Assembly: GCA_040389445.1 (NCBI GenBank)
Contig: JAZJZX010000007.1
Coordinates: 186,001 to 250,000, forward strand
Reading direction: 5' to 3'
Source of the DNA: UBA5189 sp040389445
Lineage (GTDB): Bacteria; Chloroflexota; Limnocylindria; Limnocylindrales; CSP1-4
Length of the DNA: 64,000 nt
Each line of letters begins with the position of its first letter. Position 1 is the first letter of the stretch. Positions 35,040 through 42,951 of the stretch are shown piece by piece. Made by a program: the position numbers and the translations under genes. The notes beneath the pieces were generated by a model, which saw only the letters and a program-made list of their open reading frames with translations, did not search any database and had not been told where the DNA came from.

Positions 35040-35576
35040 TCAGGCCTCGGGCTTCCCCTTGACGGTGGCGTGCACGGCCTGCTCGATCCGGAGGTACCGG
35101 CGCCGGAAATAGAGCAGGGGGCCGAGCGCCGCAGGATCGTCTCCCGCGGCATCCATGGCATCCACGCGACCGATGAACAGGTCGTGATCCCCGGCCGAGA
35201 AGGTCTCGACGATCGTGCATTCGAGGGTCGCGATCGCCCCGTCCAGCAGGGGCAGGCCGGTGGGTCCGGCCGACCATGCCGCCCCGCAGAAATCCTCGCG
35301 ACCCGGCTTCACGGCCGCGTGGGCAAAGCAGTCGGACATGGCCTGTTGGCCCTCGCCCAGCACATTCACCGCGTAGCGCCCATGCGCCCGCACGAGCGGC
35401 GTGATGAACCGCCGTCGATCCAGTGCCACCATGACGAGGGGCGGCTCCAGCGACACGCTGGACAGGGCATTCACGGTGATCCCGGCCGGTCTGCCGTCCG
35501 ACAGCGTCGTGACCACGGTGACGCCCGTCGCAAAGCGACCCATCACCTGCCGGAAATGCGCACCGTCGATCTCCAC
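35040..35576 (-). CDS. Flavin reductase-like FMN-binding protein
   Basis: A 178-residue protein: HFRQVMGRFATGVTVVTTLS, GITVNALSSVSLEPPLVMVA, HGRYAVNVLGEGQQAMSDCF and DHDLFIGRVDAM, the flavin-reductase-like split barrel. It supplies reduced flavin to two-component oxygenases. GTG 35576. With EthD and hydrolase it forms a three-gene unit likely serving an aromatic substrate; the oxygenase is not next to it. Confidence 0.87.
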   Translation of the reverse strand: MEIDGAHFRQVMGRFATGVTVVTTLSDGRPAGITVNALSSVSLEPPLVMVALDRRRFITPLVRAHGRYAVNVLGEGQQAMSDCFAHAAVKPGREDFCGAAWSAGPTGLPLLDGAIATLECTIVETFSAGDHDLFIGRVDAMDAAGDDPAALGPLLYFRRRYLRIEQAVHATVKGKPEA

Positions 35577-35640
35577 TCGGGCGAGTCTAGCGGCCGGGGG
35601 CCGATCCGATCCGGGGACCCATCCGGGCAGGCAGGCGAGG

Positions 35641-36438
35641 TCAGACGGCGGTGAACTGCCCCGACGGCACCTCACCCATGGGATCCTGCTCGATGACCGT
35701 CGGCAGGGCCAGCAGGGTCCCGCCGACGACGAGCCAGAGCGGTGCGAAGCTCAACACGACCACCACCATCGGGTCGAGGCCTGGAACGACCGGGGGCAGG
35801 CCCATCAGCGGGACCACGGCGAGGACCAGCCCGCTCACGGTCGGGGCGATCATCGCGACGGACGCCGTGGCGCTCCAGGCACCGCGCCACCAGGCCGATA
35901 TTGCAAGCAGGACGAGGCCTGCGAGCAGGACGAGGCCGAACCACGGCACCCACGGCGCGAGACTCCACAGCGGGGCCGCCAGGAGCGCCGCGAAGCTGCC
36001 GATCCGGGCCACGAACGCGCGGCCCGGCAGCCGGATCAGCTGGCCGACGAGGCCGGCCGAGAGAAGGATCATCGAGCCGAACAGGAACGGCATGGCGGCC
36101 GCACCGTCGCGGTACGAACCGTGGCCGTCGACGACGACCGGACCGTTCGCGGCCACGATCCAGGCGACGATCCAGGCGATGCCACCGACCAGCGTCCCGA
36201 TCCCCAGGCGCCGGGCGACGCGCAGGTCCTCGAACCGCTGCCGGGACACCGGGGCGGTCGCCGACGGATCCGGTGCGCTCGGATCGACGAGCTCGGGGTG
36301 GCGATGCGCGTCCAGGGCGCCACGGATCAGGTCGAGTTGGCCGACCATCCCGAACGACCGATCCGCGAGCAGATCCTCCAGCTCGTCGCCGTATCGGGCG
36401 CGCCAGGCGCGTGGGTAGAGACGCACGAGCGCGTTCAT
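35641..36438 (-). CDS. Multi-pass membrane protein, PadR partner
   Basis: A 265-residue protein. The soluble head MNALVRLYPRAWRARYGDEL is followed by about five hydrophobic helices (GIGTLVGGIAWIVAWIVAA, MPFLFGSMILLSAGLVGQLI, FGLVLLAGLVLLAISAWW, IAPTVSGLVLAVVPLMGL, VVVLSFAPLWLVVGGTLLAL). Start overlaps the padR stop (ATGA). It is the intact counterpart of the broken gene at 17179. Role unknown, probably controlled by its PadR neighbour. Confidence 0.8.
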   Translation of the reverse strand: MNALVRLYPRAWRARYGDELEDLLADRSFGMVGQLDLIRGALDAHRHPELVDPSAPDPSATAPVSRQRFEDLRVARRLGIGTLVGGIAWIVAWIVAANGPVVVDGHGSYRDGAAAMPFLFGSMILLSAGLVGQLIRLPGRAFVARIGSFAALLAAPLWSLAPWVPWFGLVLLAGLVLLAISAWWRGAWSATASVAMIAPTVSGLVLAVVPLMGLPPVVPGLDPMVVVVLSFAPLWLVVGGTLLALPTVIEQDPMGEVPSGQFTAV

Positions 36439-36758
36439 ATGGTGGTGCCCCCGAGGCGGCTGAGACCCAGTCGAGTGAAGCCGGACAGGCCCTCGAGCTG
36501 CGTTCGAAGGGTCGTGACACCGAGTGCAGTCAGCTTGTAGGGTCGGCGGCGATCCTCCGGCTCGAGCGCCTCGATCAGACCGCGTCGCTCCATGCGCGCC
36601 AGCGCGCCGTACAACGTACCCGGTCCGAGAGGGGCACCGGTAACGGCCTCCACGTCCGTCATGATGGCGTAGCCGTGCTTCGGGCCATCGCTCAGCGAAA
36701 CGAGGATGTACAGCGTGGGCTCGGCAAAGCGACCGAATTCCGTCATGCCCTGGTTCAT
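36435..36758 (-). CDS. PadR-family transcriptional regulator
   Basis: A 107-residue winged-helix protein very like the one at 16859: FGRFAEPTLYILVSLSDGPK, HGYAIMTDVEA, GPGTLYGALARMERRGLIEA, EDRRRPYKLTALG. Start at 36758 or 36746 (MTEFG). It and its membrane partner form a second copy of the PadR-membrane module. Confidence 0.9.
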   Translation of the reverse strand: MNQGMTEFGRFAEPTLYILVSLSDGPKHGYAIMTDVEAVTGAPLGPGTLYGALARMERRGLIEALEPEDRRRPYKLTALGVTTLRTQLEGLSGFTRLGLSRLGGTTI

Positions 36759-36788
36759 CGTGCCGGTGCCTCCGATCGAATCCCTTGT

Positions 36789-37043
36789 TCAGTCCCCGTC
36801 GTGATGGGACCCACCGCGAAAATGACTCGTCAGACGATACATCGGATGCCCGGATCCCGGCACCCGGGTGACGAGTTCGCGGTACTCGAGGCGAGCAAGT
36901 GCCCCGAGAAGGGCCCCGGGGCCGATCGGACCATCACGGTCCCGCACGGCGTCCAGCAGGGCGCTGAGCCCTGCTGGGCCGTGATGGAGGACCACGACGA
37001 TCCAGAGGGCCGGTTCGGCGAACCGGCCCATGGTGGCGGACAT
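36789..37043 (-). CDS. Short PadR-like winged-helix protein
   Basis: An 84-residue protein: MSATMGRFAEPALWIVVVLH, GLSALLDAVRDRDGPIGPGA, LLGALARLEYRELVTRVPGS, GHPMYRLTSHF. It keeps the helix-turn-helix and wing (PMYRLT) but lacks the C-terminal helix. It starts two bases after sodC ends, so is co-transcribed with it and may regulate it. Confidence 0.72.
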   Translation of the reverse strand: MSATMGRFAEPALWIVVVLHHGPAGLSALLDAVRDRDGPIGPGALLGALARLEYRELVTRVPGSGHPMYRLTSHFRGGSHHDGD

Positions 37044-37045
37044 GG

Positions 37046-37582
37046 TCAGCGGGCGACGATGATGCCGCAGGCGATCCGGCCGCCGCTGTTCCCGGTCGGG
37101 TTCGTGACCAGATCATCCTCGTCGGCGTGAATGACAATGGCGCTGCCGTCCCCGTCGAAGATCGAAACGGGGCCGGCGGACAGGGTGGCGCCATCGGTGG
37201 TGGTCTTGAGGTGACCCTTTCCGGACGCCTTCACGACGAGGTTCGGCAGATCGCCGGCGTGTGCACCATGCACAGCGCCGAGCGGGTTGTGGTGGCTGCC
37301 GGCTCCACCGAAGGCAACGCTGGTATCGCTGCAGCTCGCCACATTGTGAATGTGGATCCCGTGAAGGCCCTCGGAGAGGCCCCGCACGCGCACATCGACG
37401 TGCAGGTTTCCGTGCGAGTCTTCCCGGAACCTCGCCCGGCCCACGACCTCCCCGGAGACATTCCGCAGCTCGGCAGTTGCCCGGCGGATCTCCTGGTCGC
37501 CGTGGGCGGCGACAGCCGGCACCGCGAACACGAAGACGGCAAGAATCCCGATGACGACCGCGCCGCGCTTACGAATGGCCAT
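37046..37582 (-). CDS. sodC: Cu/Zn superoxide dismutase, exported
   Basis: A 178-residue precursor. Signal peptide RKRGAVVIGILAVFVFAVPA. Copper/zinc ligands: HIHNVASC, SHHNPLGAVHGAHAGDLPN, VIHADEDDLVTNPTGNSGGR (then IACG closing the disulfide). It removes superoxide outside the membrane. ATG 37582 follows GGAGGAG. The TATATCG palindrome (site 3) lies about 52 bp upstream. Confidence 0.92.
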   Translation of the reverse strand: MAIRKRGAVVIGILAVFVFAVPAVAAHGDQEIRRATAELRNVSGEVVGRARFREDSHGNLHVDVRVRGLSEGLHGIHIHNVASCSDTSVAFGGAGSHHNPLGAVHGAHAGDLPNLVVKASGKGHLKTTTDGATLSAGPVSIFDGDGSAIVIHADEDDLVTNPTGNSGGRIACGIIVAR

Positions 37583-37633
37583 GACGATGTTCTCCTCCGC
37601 AGCGACGCCGTGACCACATACTTCGTGGCACGC

Positions 37634-37652
37634 TATATCGCTGTACGATATA
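37634..37652. promoter_or_regulatory. TATATCG-N5-CGATATA palindrome (site 3)
   Basis: Perfect 7-bp arms with a 5-bp spacer (CTGTA), in the divergent spacer between sodC and the gene at 37708. Identical arms to site 1, 21 kb away. Confidence 0.75.
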
Positions 37653-37707
37653 TATCCCCTGCGATCTCGTCTGTCAACGGGGAACCGGACCGGTACAATC
37701 CCGCTCA

Positions 37708-38481
37708 ATGACCACTCGGCTCTGGGATCGCGCCGCCCTCGTGCCCACGTCGGCGAATCGGCGCGTTCCGTCGGTGGTCGCACTGGGTACGGACCTGCCA
37801 TCGGTCGCGCAGCTGTTCGAGTTCATGCGCGACGCGGAGCTGCGGTTCCAGACACTCCGCATGCGCCTCGAGGAGCGGACCGAAGGCGTCCGCGGCAGTC
37901 ACGTTGCGGTCATGGACGTTTCGATCCAGCATCCAGGGCATGCCCGGGTCACCACCGCAGCGGAAGGCGGGGGGACCGCCGGCAACTTCGAGCTCTGGGT
38001 CGGCGACGGCGAGACGATCCTGACCTACTCCGGGGTGCACCGCCTCGGAACGTCGCGGCGCGTTCGCAATCGTCCGCGTGGGCTCGACCGAACGCTGCCC
38101 GGCAGTTCCCGGGTCTACGAGCCGATCACGCCGCTTCCGCTCGAGACGCTCCCTGAGCTCTTCGTTCATCCCGCCGGGTACTGCCAGAACGTGCTGGCCA
38201 CTGGTCGGACCTGGATCTCGGGCACGGACGTCGTGGCGGGCCGGGAGGCGATCGTCCTCGAGTGCGACCACCCCCGGACGATCGAGCGGGTCGCCGATCG
38301 TGCGGACTTCCACATCCAGATCGCCGTTGACCGCGCTGAGGGAATCATCACCCGCCTGACCGAGACGATGGGCGGCGCGGTCACCCGGGAGGCCGTCGTG
38401 ACCTCACTGGAGCCGGATGCGATCCTGGCGCCCGGAGTGTTCGACTTCGCGTTCCCCGACGGGACGACCATGCTGTATTGA
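37708..38481 (+). CDS. LolA/RseB-like domain protein (hypothetical)
   Basis: A 257-residue protein without signal peptide. Beta-rich segments (QTLRMRLEERTEGVRGSHVA, GNFELWVGDGETILTYSGVH, GTDVVAGREAIVLECDH, DFHIQIAVDRAEGIITRLTE) recall the LolA/RseB fold found in outer-membrane carrier and stress-sensing proteins. Assignment is tentative. It shares the divergent promoter region with sodC. Confidence 0.55.
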   Translation: MTTRLWDRAALVPTSANRRVPSVVALGTDLPSVAQLFEFMRDAELRFQTLRMRLEERTEGVRGSHVAVMDVSIQHPGHARVTTAAEGGGTAGNFELWVGDGETILTYSGVHRLGTSRRVRNRPRGLDRTLPGSSRVYEPITPLPLETLPELFVHPAGYCQNVLATGRTWISGTDVVAGREAIVLECDHPRTIERVADRADFHIQIAVDRAEGIITRLTETMGGAVTREAVVTSLEPDAILAPGVFDFAFPDGTTMLY

Positions 38482-38687
38482 GGCTTCGGCCTCCCGATGT
38501 CCGTTACGCACCAAGGCATCCTCGATGGTGCGAAATTGCTTCCAAACCTCCTTCCGGCGCGCGTATAGTCGCGCCACGTCCAACGTGAACTCCGGTCCGG
38601 ACCGCCCAAGGCCCGCCGGATGTCCAACGACCCGGAGGATGAGCCGCAGCCGGCGGGAGGCCGGCCGGCCCGAAGCGAGGAGGTCCC

Positions 38688-40391
38688 ATGCAAGGTCGAT
38701 CCCGCGAGGATGTGATTCGGCAGGACATCAAGGACCTGCACCAGCTGGGCTATGCGCAGGAGCTGTTCCGCACGATGGGCGGGTTCAGCAACTTCGCGAT
38801 CAGCTTCTCGATCATCTCCATCCTGACCGGCGCGGTCATCCTGTACGACTACGGTCTGGCCTGGGCGGGCACCGCGGCGGTGCTCATCGGATGGCCGCTC
38901 GTCACCGTCTTCGTGCTCACGATCGCGGCGTCCATGGCGGAGATCGCGTCGGCCTATCCCACGGCCGGCGGTCTCTATTACTGGGCGTCCAAGATGAAGG
39001 ACAAGAACTGGGGCTGGTGGACCGCCTGGCTCAACCTGATCGGTCAGTTCGCGATCGTGGCCGGGATCAACTTCGCAGCCGCGTTCTTCCTGAACCAGAC
39101 GATCATCACGCCGCTGCTCGGCGAGGGCTACCAGAACACCACCGAGATCCTCAAGATCGGCGACTCCCTGGTGATCTCCGGGCAGCTGTTGACCATGGCG
39201 ATCCTGATGGTCGGACAGCTCGTCCTGAACATCGTCGGCATTCGTATCGTGGCGTTGCTCAACCAGGTCAGTGTCTGGTGGCACATCGTCTTCGTCGTGC
39301 TCATTGCCGGTTCCCTGTTCATCCTCGGGACCAAGAGCACCGAGGTCGATTCCGGCCTGACCCTGTTCGCGATCCAGCCGCAGGACACGCTCGGGTCGTG
39401 GGAAATCCGGATCCCGCCGTGGGCCGGGGTGGATCCTGACACGAGTACGCCGCTGTTCCTGCTGTCCATGGGCGCGGCGAGCACGTACGCGCCGGTCTTC
39501 ATCGCGTTCTTCTTCTCCCTGTTGCTCGCGAACTGGACGTACACGGGCTATGACGCCTCGGCGCACGTCGCCGAGGAGACGGTCGGCGCCCGCGTCGCCA
39601 GCGCCTGGGGACTGTTCCTGTCGGTCGCCGTCTCGGCGGTCGTCGGGTTCATCTTCCTGCTCGCGCTGACGCTCCACCTTCCCGATCTCACGCCGCTGTT
39701 CGGACAGCTCGATGATCCATCCAAGTACAGCCAGTACTACTTCGGCGACAACGCCGCCGTGAACTACATCCTCACGGAAAACCTCGGCGCAGGGCTCGGC
39801 GGACTCTTCGGTGGCGCGATCGCGATCGCCATGAGCTTCTGCGGCCTCTCGTCGGTGGCCTCCGCGGGGCGGATGCTCTATGCGTTCGCGCGCGACGACG
39901 GGATGCCGGGTTCAGGCTGGCTGAAGAAGGTCTCTCACAAATACCGAACGCCCGCGAACTCGCTCACAGCGATGGTCGTCGGCGCGTTCATCCTGTCCGT
40001 CGTCGCCTTCATGGCCGGCGGCGGCACGGCCATCGTCATCGTCACCGCCATCAGCACGATCTTCCTGTACGCCGCGTACGGGATCACGATCTACCTGGGC
40101 CTCAGCACGAAGGAGTGGATCAGCCACCGCGTGTGGAGCCTGGGTCGCTGGTCGCGGCCCATCGCGATGATCGCGCTGTTCTGGGTCATCGTGCTGATGA
40201 TCTTGTTCAGCTTCCCGACGTCGGGCAACATCTCGATCACGTTCATGCTGATCGTGGTGGTGGCGCTCGCGGTCTACTACTTCGGCTGGGCGAAGAGCCG
40301 CTTCCAGGGCCCGCGGGTCATGGGCGCGGACGACACGCTGACGGAGATCGAGCGCGAGTTCGAGCACGCAGCGGAGACGATCGTCTCGTAG
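38688..40391 (+). CDS. APC-family amino-acid/amine permease
   Basis: A 567-residue 12-14-helix transporter. MQGRSREDVIRQDIKDLHQL, then FSNFAISFSIISILTGAVI, IASAYPTAGGLYYWASKM and GYDASAHVAEETVGARVASA match the amino-acid/GABA/choline branch of the APC superfamily. GAGGAGG upstream of ATG 38688. Next to a glutamine-synthetase-family enzyme it may import an amine or amino acid that is then gamma-glutamylated. Confidence 0.9.
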   Translation: MQGRSREDVIRQDIKDLHQLGYAQELFRTMGGFSNFAISFSIISILTGAVILYDYGLAWAGTAAVLIGWPLVTVFVLTIAASMAEIASAYPTAGGLYYWASKMKDKNWGWWTAWLNLIGQFAIVAGINFAAAFFLNQTIITPLLGEGYQNTTEILKIGDSLVISGQLLTMAILMVGQLVLNIVGIRIVALLNQVSVWWHIVFVVLIAGSLFILGTKSTEVDSGLTLFAIQPQDTLGSWEIRIPPWAGVDPDTSTPLFLLSMGAASTYAPVFIAFFFSLLLANWTYTGYDASAHVAEETVGARVASAWGLFLSVAVSAVVGFIFLLALTLHLPDLTPLFGQLDDPSKYSQYYFGDNAAVNYILTENLGAGLGGLFGGAIAIAMSFCGLSSVASAGRMLYAFARDDGMPGSGWLKKVSHKYRTPANSLTAMVVGAFILSVVAFMAGGGTAIVIVTAISTIFLYAAYGITIYLGLSTKEWISHRVWSLGRWSRPIAMIALFWVIVLMILFSFPTSGNISITFMLIVVVALAVYYFGWAKSRFQGPRVMGADDTLTEIEREFEHAAETIVS

Positions 40392-40422
40392 GCATCCATC
40401 CATCCCGGCAACCTCGAGGGGC

Positions 40423-40432
40423 NNNNNNNNNN
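40423..40432. other. Assembly gap (10 N)
   Basis: Ten N separate the permease stop from the next gene's leader. Ten is a common placeholder, so the true distance between permease and glutamine synthetase is unknown, and part of the leader may be missing. Confidence 0.98.
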
Positions 40433-40483
40433 AGCGCCGGCCGGCCCTCCTGATTCCCAATCAGCGTCCCTGAGAGAGGTTTG

Positions 40484-41878
40484 ATGAGCAGCGACGGACA
40501 TCACGACAAGCACCCGCGTCTCGCCGAGCTGGAGCAGTGGGTCCGGGAGGGCCGGATCGACACCATCGTGGTGGCCCTGACAGACATGCAGGGTCGTTTG
40601 ATGGGTAAACGCGTCCAGGGCGAGGCTTTTCTCAACGGCGTCATCGACCACGGCGCCCACTTCTGCACCTACCTGCTCGGTACGGACATGGAGATGAACA
40701 CGCCCGAAGGATTTGGGCTCATGAACTGGGAGACCGGCTACGGCGACTGGATCGCCTCGCCGGTCTGGGACTCGCTGCGAGTCCTCCCCTGGCTCGAGAA
40801 GACCGCCCTCGTCCTGTCCGACACGATCGACGAGGAGACCCACCAGGAGATCCCGGTCTCCCCTCGGACCATGCTCAAGCGGCAGGTCGAGCGCGCGGCG
40901 AAGGCGGGCATCACCGTCAAGGCCGGATCCGAGTTCGAGTACTACGTGCTCAAGGATTCGTGGGAGCAGATCGCCGAGAACGGTTACGCGGTTCCCAAGC
41001 GTTTCGGCACCTACAACGAGGACTACCACCTCCTCCAGGCGACCAAGGCCGAACCACTCCATCGGCTGTTGCGCAATCAGATGACCGAGGCGCGCGTCCC
41101 GATCGAATTCTCGAAGGGGGAGGCGGCCCCCGGCCAGCACGAGGTCAACATCCGCTACGACCACGTCCTCGAATCGGCCGATCGAAGCGTGCTGTTCAAG
41201 CACGGTGCGAAGGAGATCGCCTACCTCAACGGCTGGGGCATCACCTTCATGGCCAAGCCGGACCACACCTGGACCGGGTCGTCGGGCCACCTCCACATGA
41301 GCATCTGGGACACCGACGGCAAGAAACCGCTGACCCACAACGCGGCCGACGGGCTGCCCTACGGGATCAGCCGCCAGTTCAGTCAGTTCGTGGCCGGGAT
41401 GATGCAGTTCTCGCGCGAACTCGCCCCATTCATCGCCCCATTCATCAACAGCTACAAGCGCTATGCGTCGCTGTCCTGGGCGCCGGTCAACGTGGTCTGG
41501 GGGCGGGACAACCGGACCACGGGCTTCCGGCTCGTCGGTCACGGGCCATCCCTGCACGTGGAGAACCGCTTCCCGGGTGGGGACATGAACGCGTACCTGA
41601 CGTACGCCGCCATGATCGGTGCCGGGCTGTACGGCATGGAGCACGGCCTTGAACTCGTGCCCGAGTTCAAGGGCAACGGCTACATCGCCAAGGGTGTGGA
41701 GCGCATGCCGCGCGCGCTCTGGGAGGCCATCCAGGCGCTCGAGAAGTCCGAGGCCGCCGTGGAGATCTTCGGCCAGGACGTCGTGGACCACTACCTCAAC
41801 GCCGCGCGCGTCGAGCAGGACCTGTACGACTCGATCGTCCACGACTGGGATCGCGAGCGGTACCTCGAAAGAGGCTGA
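40484..41878 (+). CDS. Glutamine synthetase family protein (possibly gamma-glutamyl-amine ligase)
   Basis: A 464-residue ligase with both GS domains: beta-grasp (VVALTDMQGRLMGKRVQGEA) and catalytic parts GSEFEYYVL, GEAAPGQHEVNIRY, GSSGHLHMSIWD, NSYKRY and the GHGPSLHVENRFPGGDMNAY stretch. The GDWIASPVWDSLR and NRTTGFR variants, and no adenylylation-loop tyrosine motif seen, suit PuuA-type or GlnA3-type enzymes rather than GlnA1. ATG 40484 follows GAGAGAGG. It converges on the heliorhodopsin gene 81 bp away. Confidence 0.88.
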   Translation: MSSDGHHDKHPRLAELEQWVREGRIDTIVVALTDMQGRLMGKRVQGEAFLNGVIDHGAHFCTYLLGTDMEMNTPEGFGLMNWETGYGDWIASPVWDSLRVLPWLEKTALVLSDTIDEETHQEIPVSPRTMLKRQVERAAKAGITVKAGSEFEYYVLKDSWEQIAENGYAVPKRFGTYNEDYHLLQATKAEPLHRLLRNQMTEARVPIEFSKGEAAPGQHEVNIRYDHVLESADRSVLFKHGAKEIAYLNGWGITFMAKPDHTWTGSSGHLHMSIWDTDGKKPLTHNAADGLPYGISRQFSQFVAGMMQFSRELAPFIAPFINSYKRYASLSWAPVNVVWGRDNRTTGFRLVGHGPSLHVENRFPGGDMNAYLTYAAMIGAGLYGMEHGLELVPEFKGNGYIAKGVERMPRALWEAIQALEKSEAAVEIFGQDVVDHYLNAARVEQDLYDSIVHDWDRERYLERG

Positions 41879-41906
41879 GGCCTCGCCGAGTTCGCATCGC
41901 ATCAGA

Positions 41907-41933
41907 AGAGCCCCGTCGGCGGGACGGGGCTCT
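41907..41933. terminator. Bidirectional terminator between glutamine synthetase and heliorhodopsin
   Basis: AGAGCCCCGTC (41907-41917) pairs perfectly with GACGGGGCTCT (41923-41933), followed by TTCATC; on the other strand the hairpin is followed by TCTG. An 11-bp stem with a 5-nt loop between two converging genes. Confidence 0.88.
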
Positions 41934-41959
41934 TTCATCACTGACTTCAGCGCGCTCGG

Positions 41960-42772
41960 TCAGCCCCCCGGTCGGAGCGTCCCGCTGAACACCTGCCAGG
42001 CCAGCAGTGACTTTGCGACGAGGCTCATGACCATGTACGTCTTCTCGCCGACGAGATAGTCGCCCCATGGACCGATCTTCTTGTACTGGAGGACCATGGT
42101 GATCGCGAAGATATTGAATGTCACGAAGAGGGTCCCGACGATCACGTAGACGAAGGCCGGGATGCCGGCATCGCTCGGAAGATCCGCCTGGGCGCCGTAG
42201 GCGACCAGGATCGAGAAGATCCCGATCCACGGCATGATCCCGGCGATGCAGCCGAAGATGTAGTGCTTCCAGTCGGGATTGTCCCGGCGCCCCTCGTTGG
42301 CCGCCTCCATGCTCCAGCCGAACAGGATCATCGCGACGTTGCAGCCGGCGATGGCGACGAGGGCGGGAAGGTCCCTGATGAACGACAGATAGGCGATCGC
42401 CACGATCATCACGGTGCTGCTGAAGGCGTATTCGACCCAACGAAGCGGGTTCATGCCACGGCCGAGCCAGGCCTCGTAGCGACGGCGCAGCGGCCAGCCG
42501 GCAATGGCATGGGCGATCGCGCTCATCGCGAGGAACGAGGCGATGAACCACGCAAGGGGCATGGAGAAGAGCTCGACGCTCGTCTGCTCGATGCCGACGA
42601 ACGCGCCGTTCTTCAGGATCGGCTTGACCGTCGGAACGAAGGGGGCGAAGACGGCGGCGGTGCTGGCGATCGCGAGCATCGCGAAAAACTGGGCGCCGTG
42701 CAGTAACGACAGGACGCGGTTCCAGCGAGATAGGGATTTGGCGCTGCCGGCGGCGATAGGAGTGGCGTTCAT
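41960..42772 (-). CDS. Heliorhodopsin
   Basis: A 270-residue seven-helix retinal protein. The last helix, MVMSLVAKSLLAWQVFSGTL, has Lys254 for the retinal Schiff base and Ser250 four residues before. Helix C, RWVEYAFSSTVMIVAIAYL, has Glu114 as counterion. The WxEYxxSS and AKSLLAWQVF motifs are those of heliorhodopsins and are not found in proton pumps. Helix A begins with RWNRVLSLLHGAQFFAML. Heliorhodopsins have an inverted topology (N-terminus inside), long photocycles and no known ion pumping. ATG 42772; the longer frame runs into the promoter. Divergent from the CarH-like regulator, convergent with glutamine synthetase. No retinal-synthesis gene is in the window. Confidence 0.95.
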   Translation of the reverse strand: MNATPIAAGSAKSLSRWNRVLSLLHGAQFFAMLAIASTAAVFAPFVPTVKPILKNGAFVGIEQTSVELFSMPLAWFIASFLAMSAIAHAIAGWPLRRRYEAWLGRGMNPLRWVEYAFSSTVMIVAIAYLSFIRDLPALVAIAGCNVAMILFGWSMEAANEGRRDNPDWKHYIFGCIAGIMPWIGIFSILVAYGAQADLPSDAGIPAFVYVIVGTLFVTFNIFAITMVLQYKKIGPWGDYLVGEKTYMVMSLVAKSLLAWQVFSGTLRPGG

Positions 42773-42951
42773 CGGAACCTCATCTGTCGTCGGGATCGCT
42801 GCCCCGCACGGTTCGGGTCGGCCGAGCACCTATCGGCCCGGCGCTTTGCTTCGCCCAAGGATTGTACAATGTTCGTCGAAAGAACGCCGGCTCACCGTGA
42901 ACCGTCAAGTTCCGCTCGAACGAGCTGAAGGCGTGATAGACTTCACAAACC
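42773..42951. promoter_or_regulatory. Divergent promoter region with TGTACA sites
   Basis: Between heliorhodopsin and the CarH-like gene. ATTGTACAAT (42861-42870) is a perfect palindrome, and a matching TGTACA core occurs at 42953-42958 over the regulator's start codon. CarH/LitR proteins bind TGTACA-like repeats, so this may be a light-controlled operator serving both genes. Confidence 0.6.

Noticed and set aside
38166..39677. 503-residue minus-strand frame opposite the permease
   Set aside because: Composition is dominated by Arg/Asp/Gly/His with no hydrophobic core; it is the complement of the permease helices.
40277..41941. 554-residue minus-strand frame opposite glutamine synthetase
   Set aside because: It passes through the N gap and mirrors the synthetase gene; no motif is recognisable.
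41960..42772. Proton-pumping (type 1) rhodopsin
   Set aside because: The helix C and helix G motifs are of the heliorhodopsin type, and the pump-type DxxxxxxxxxE pattern in helix C is absent.
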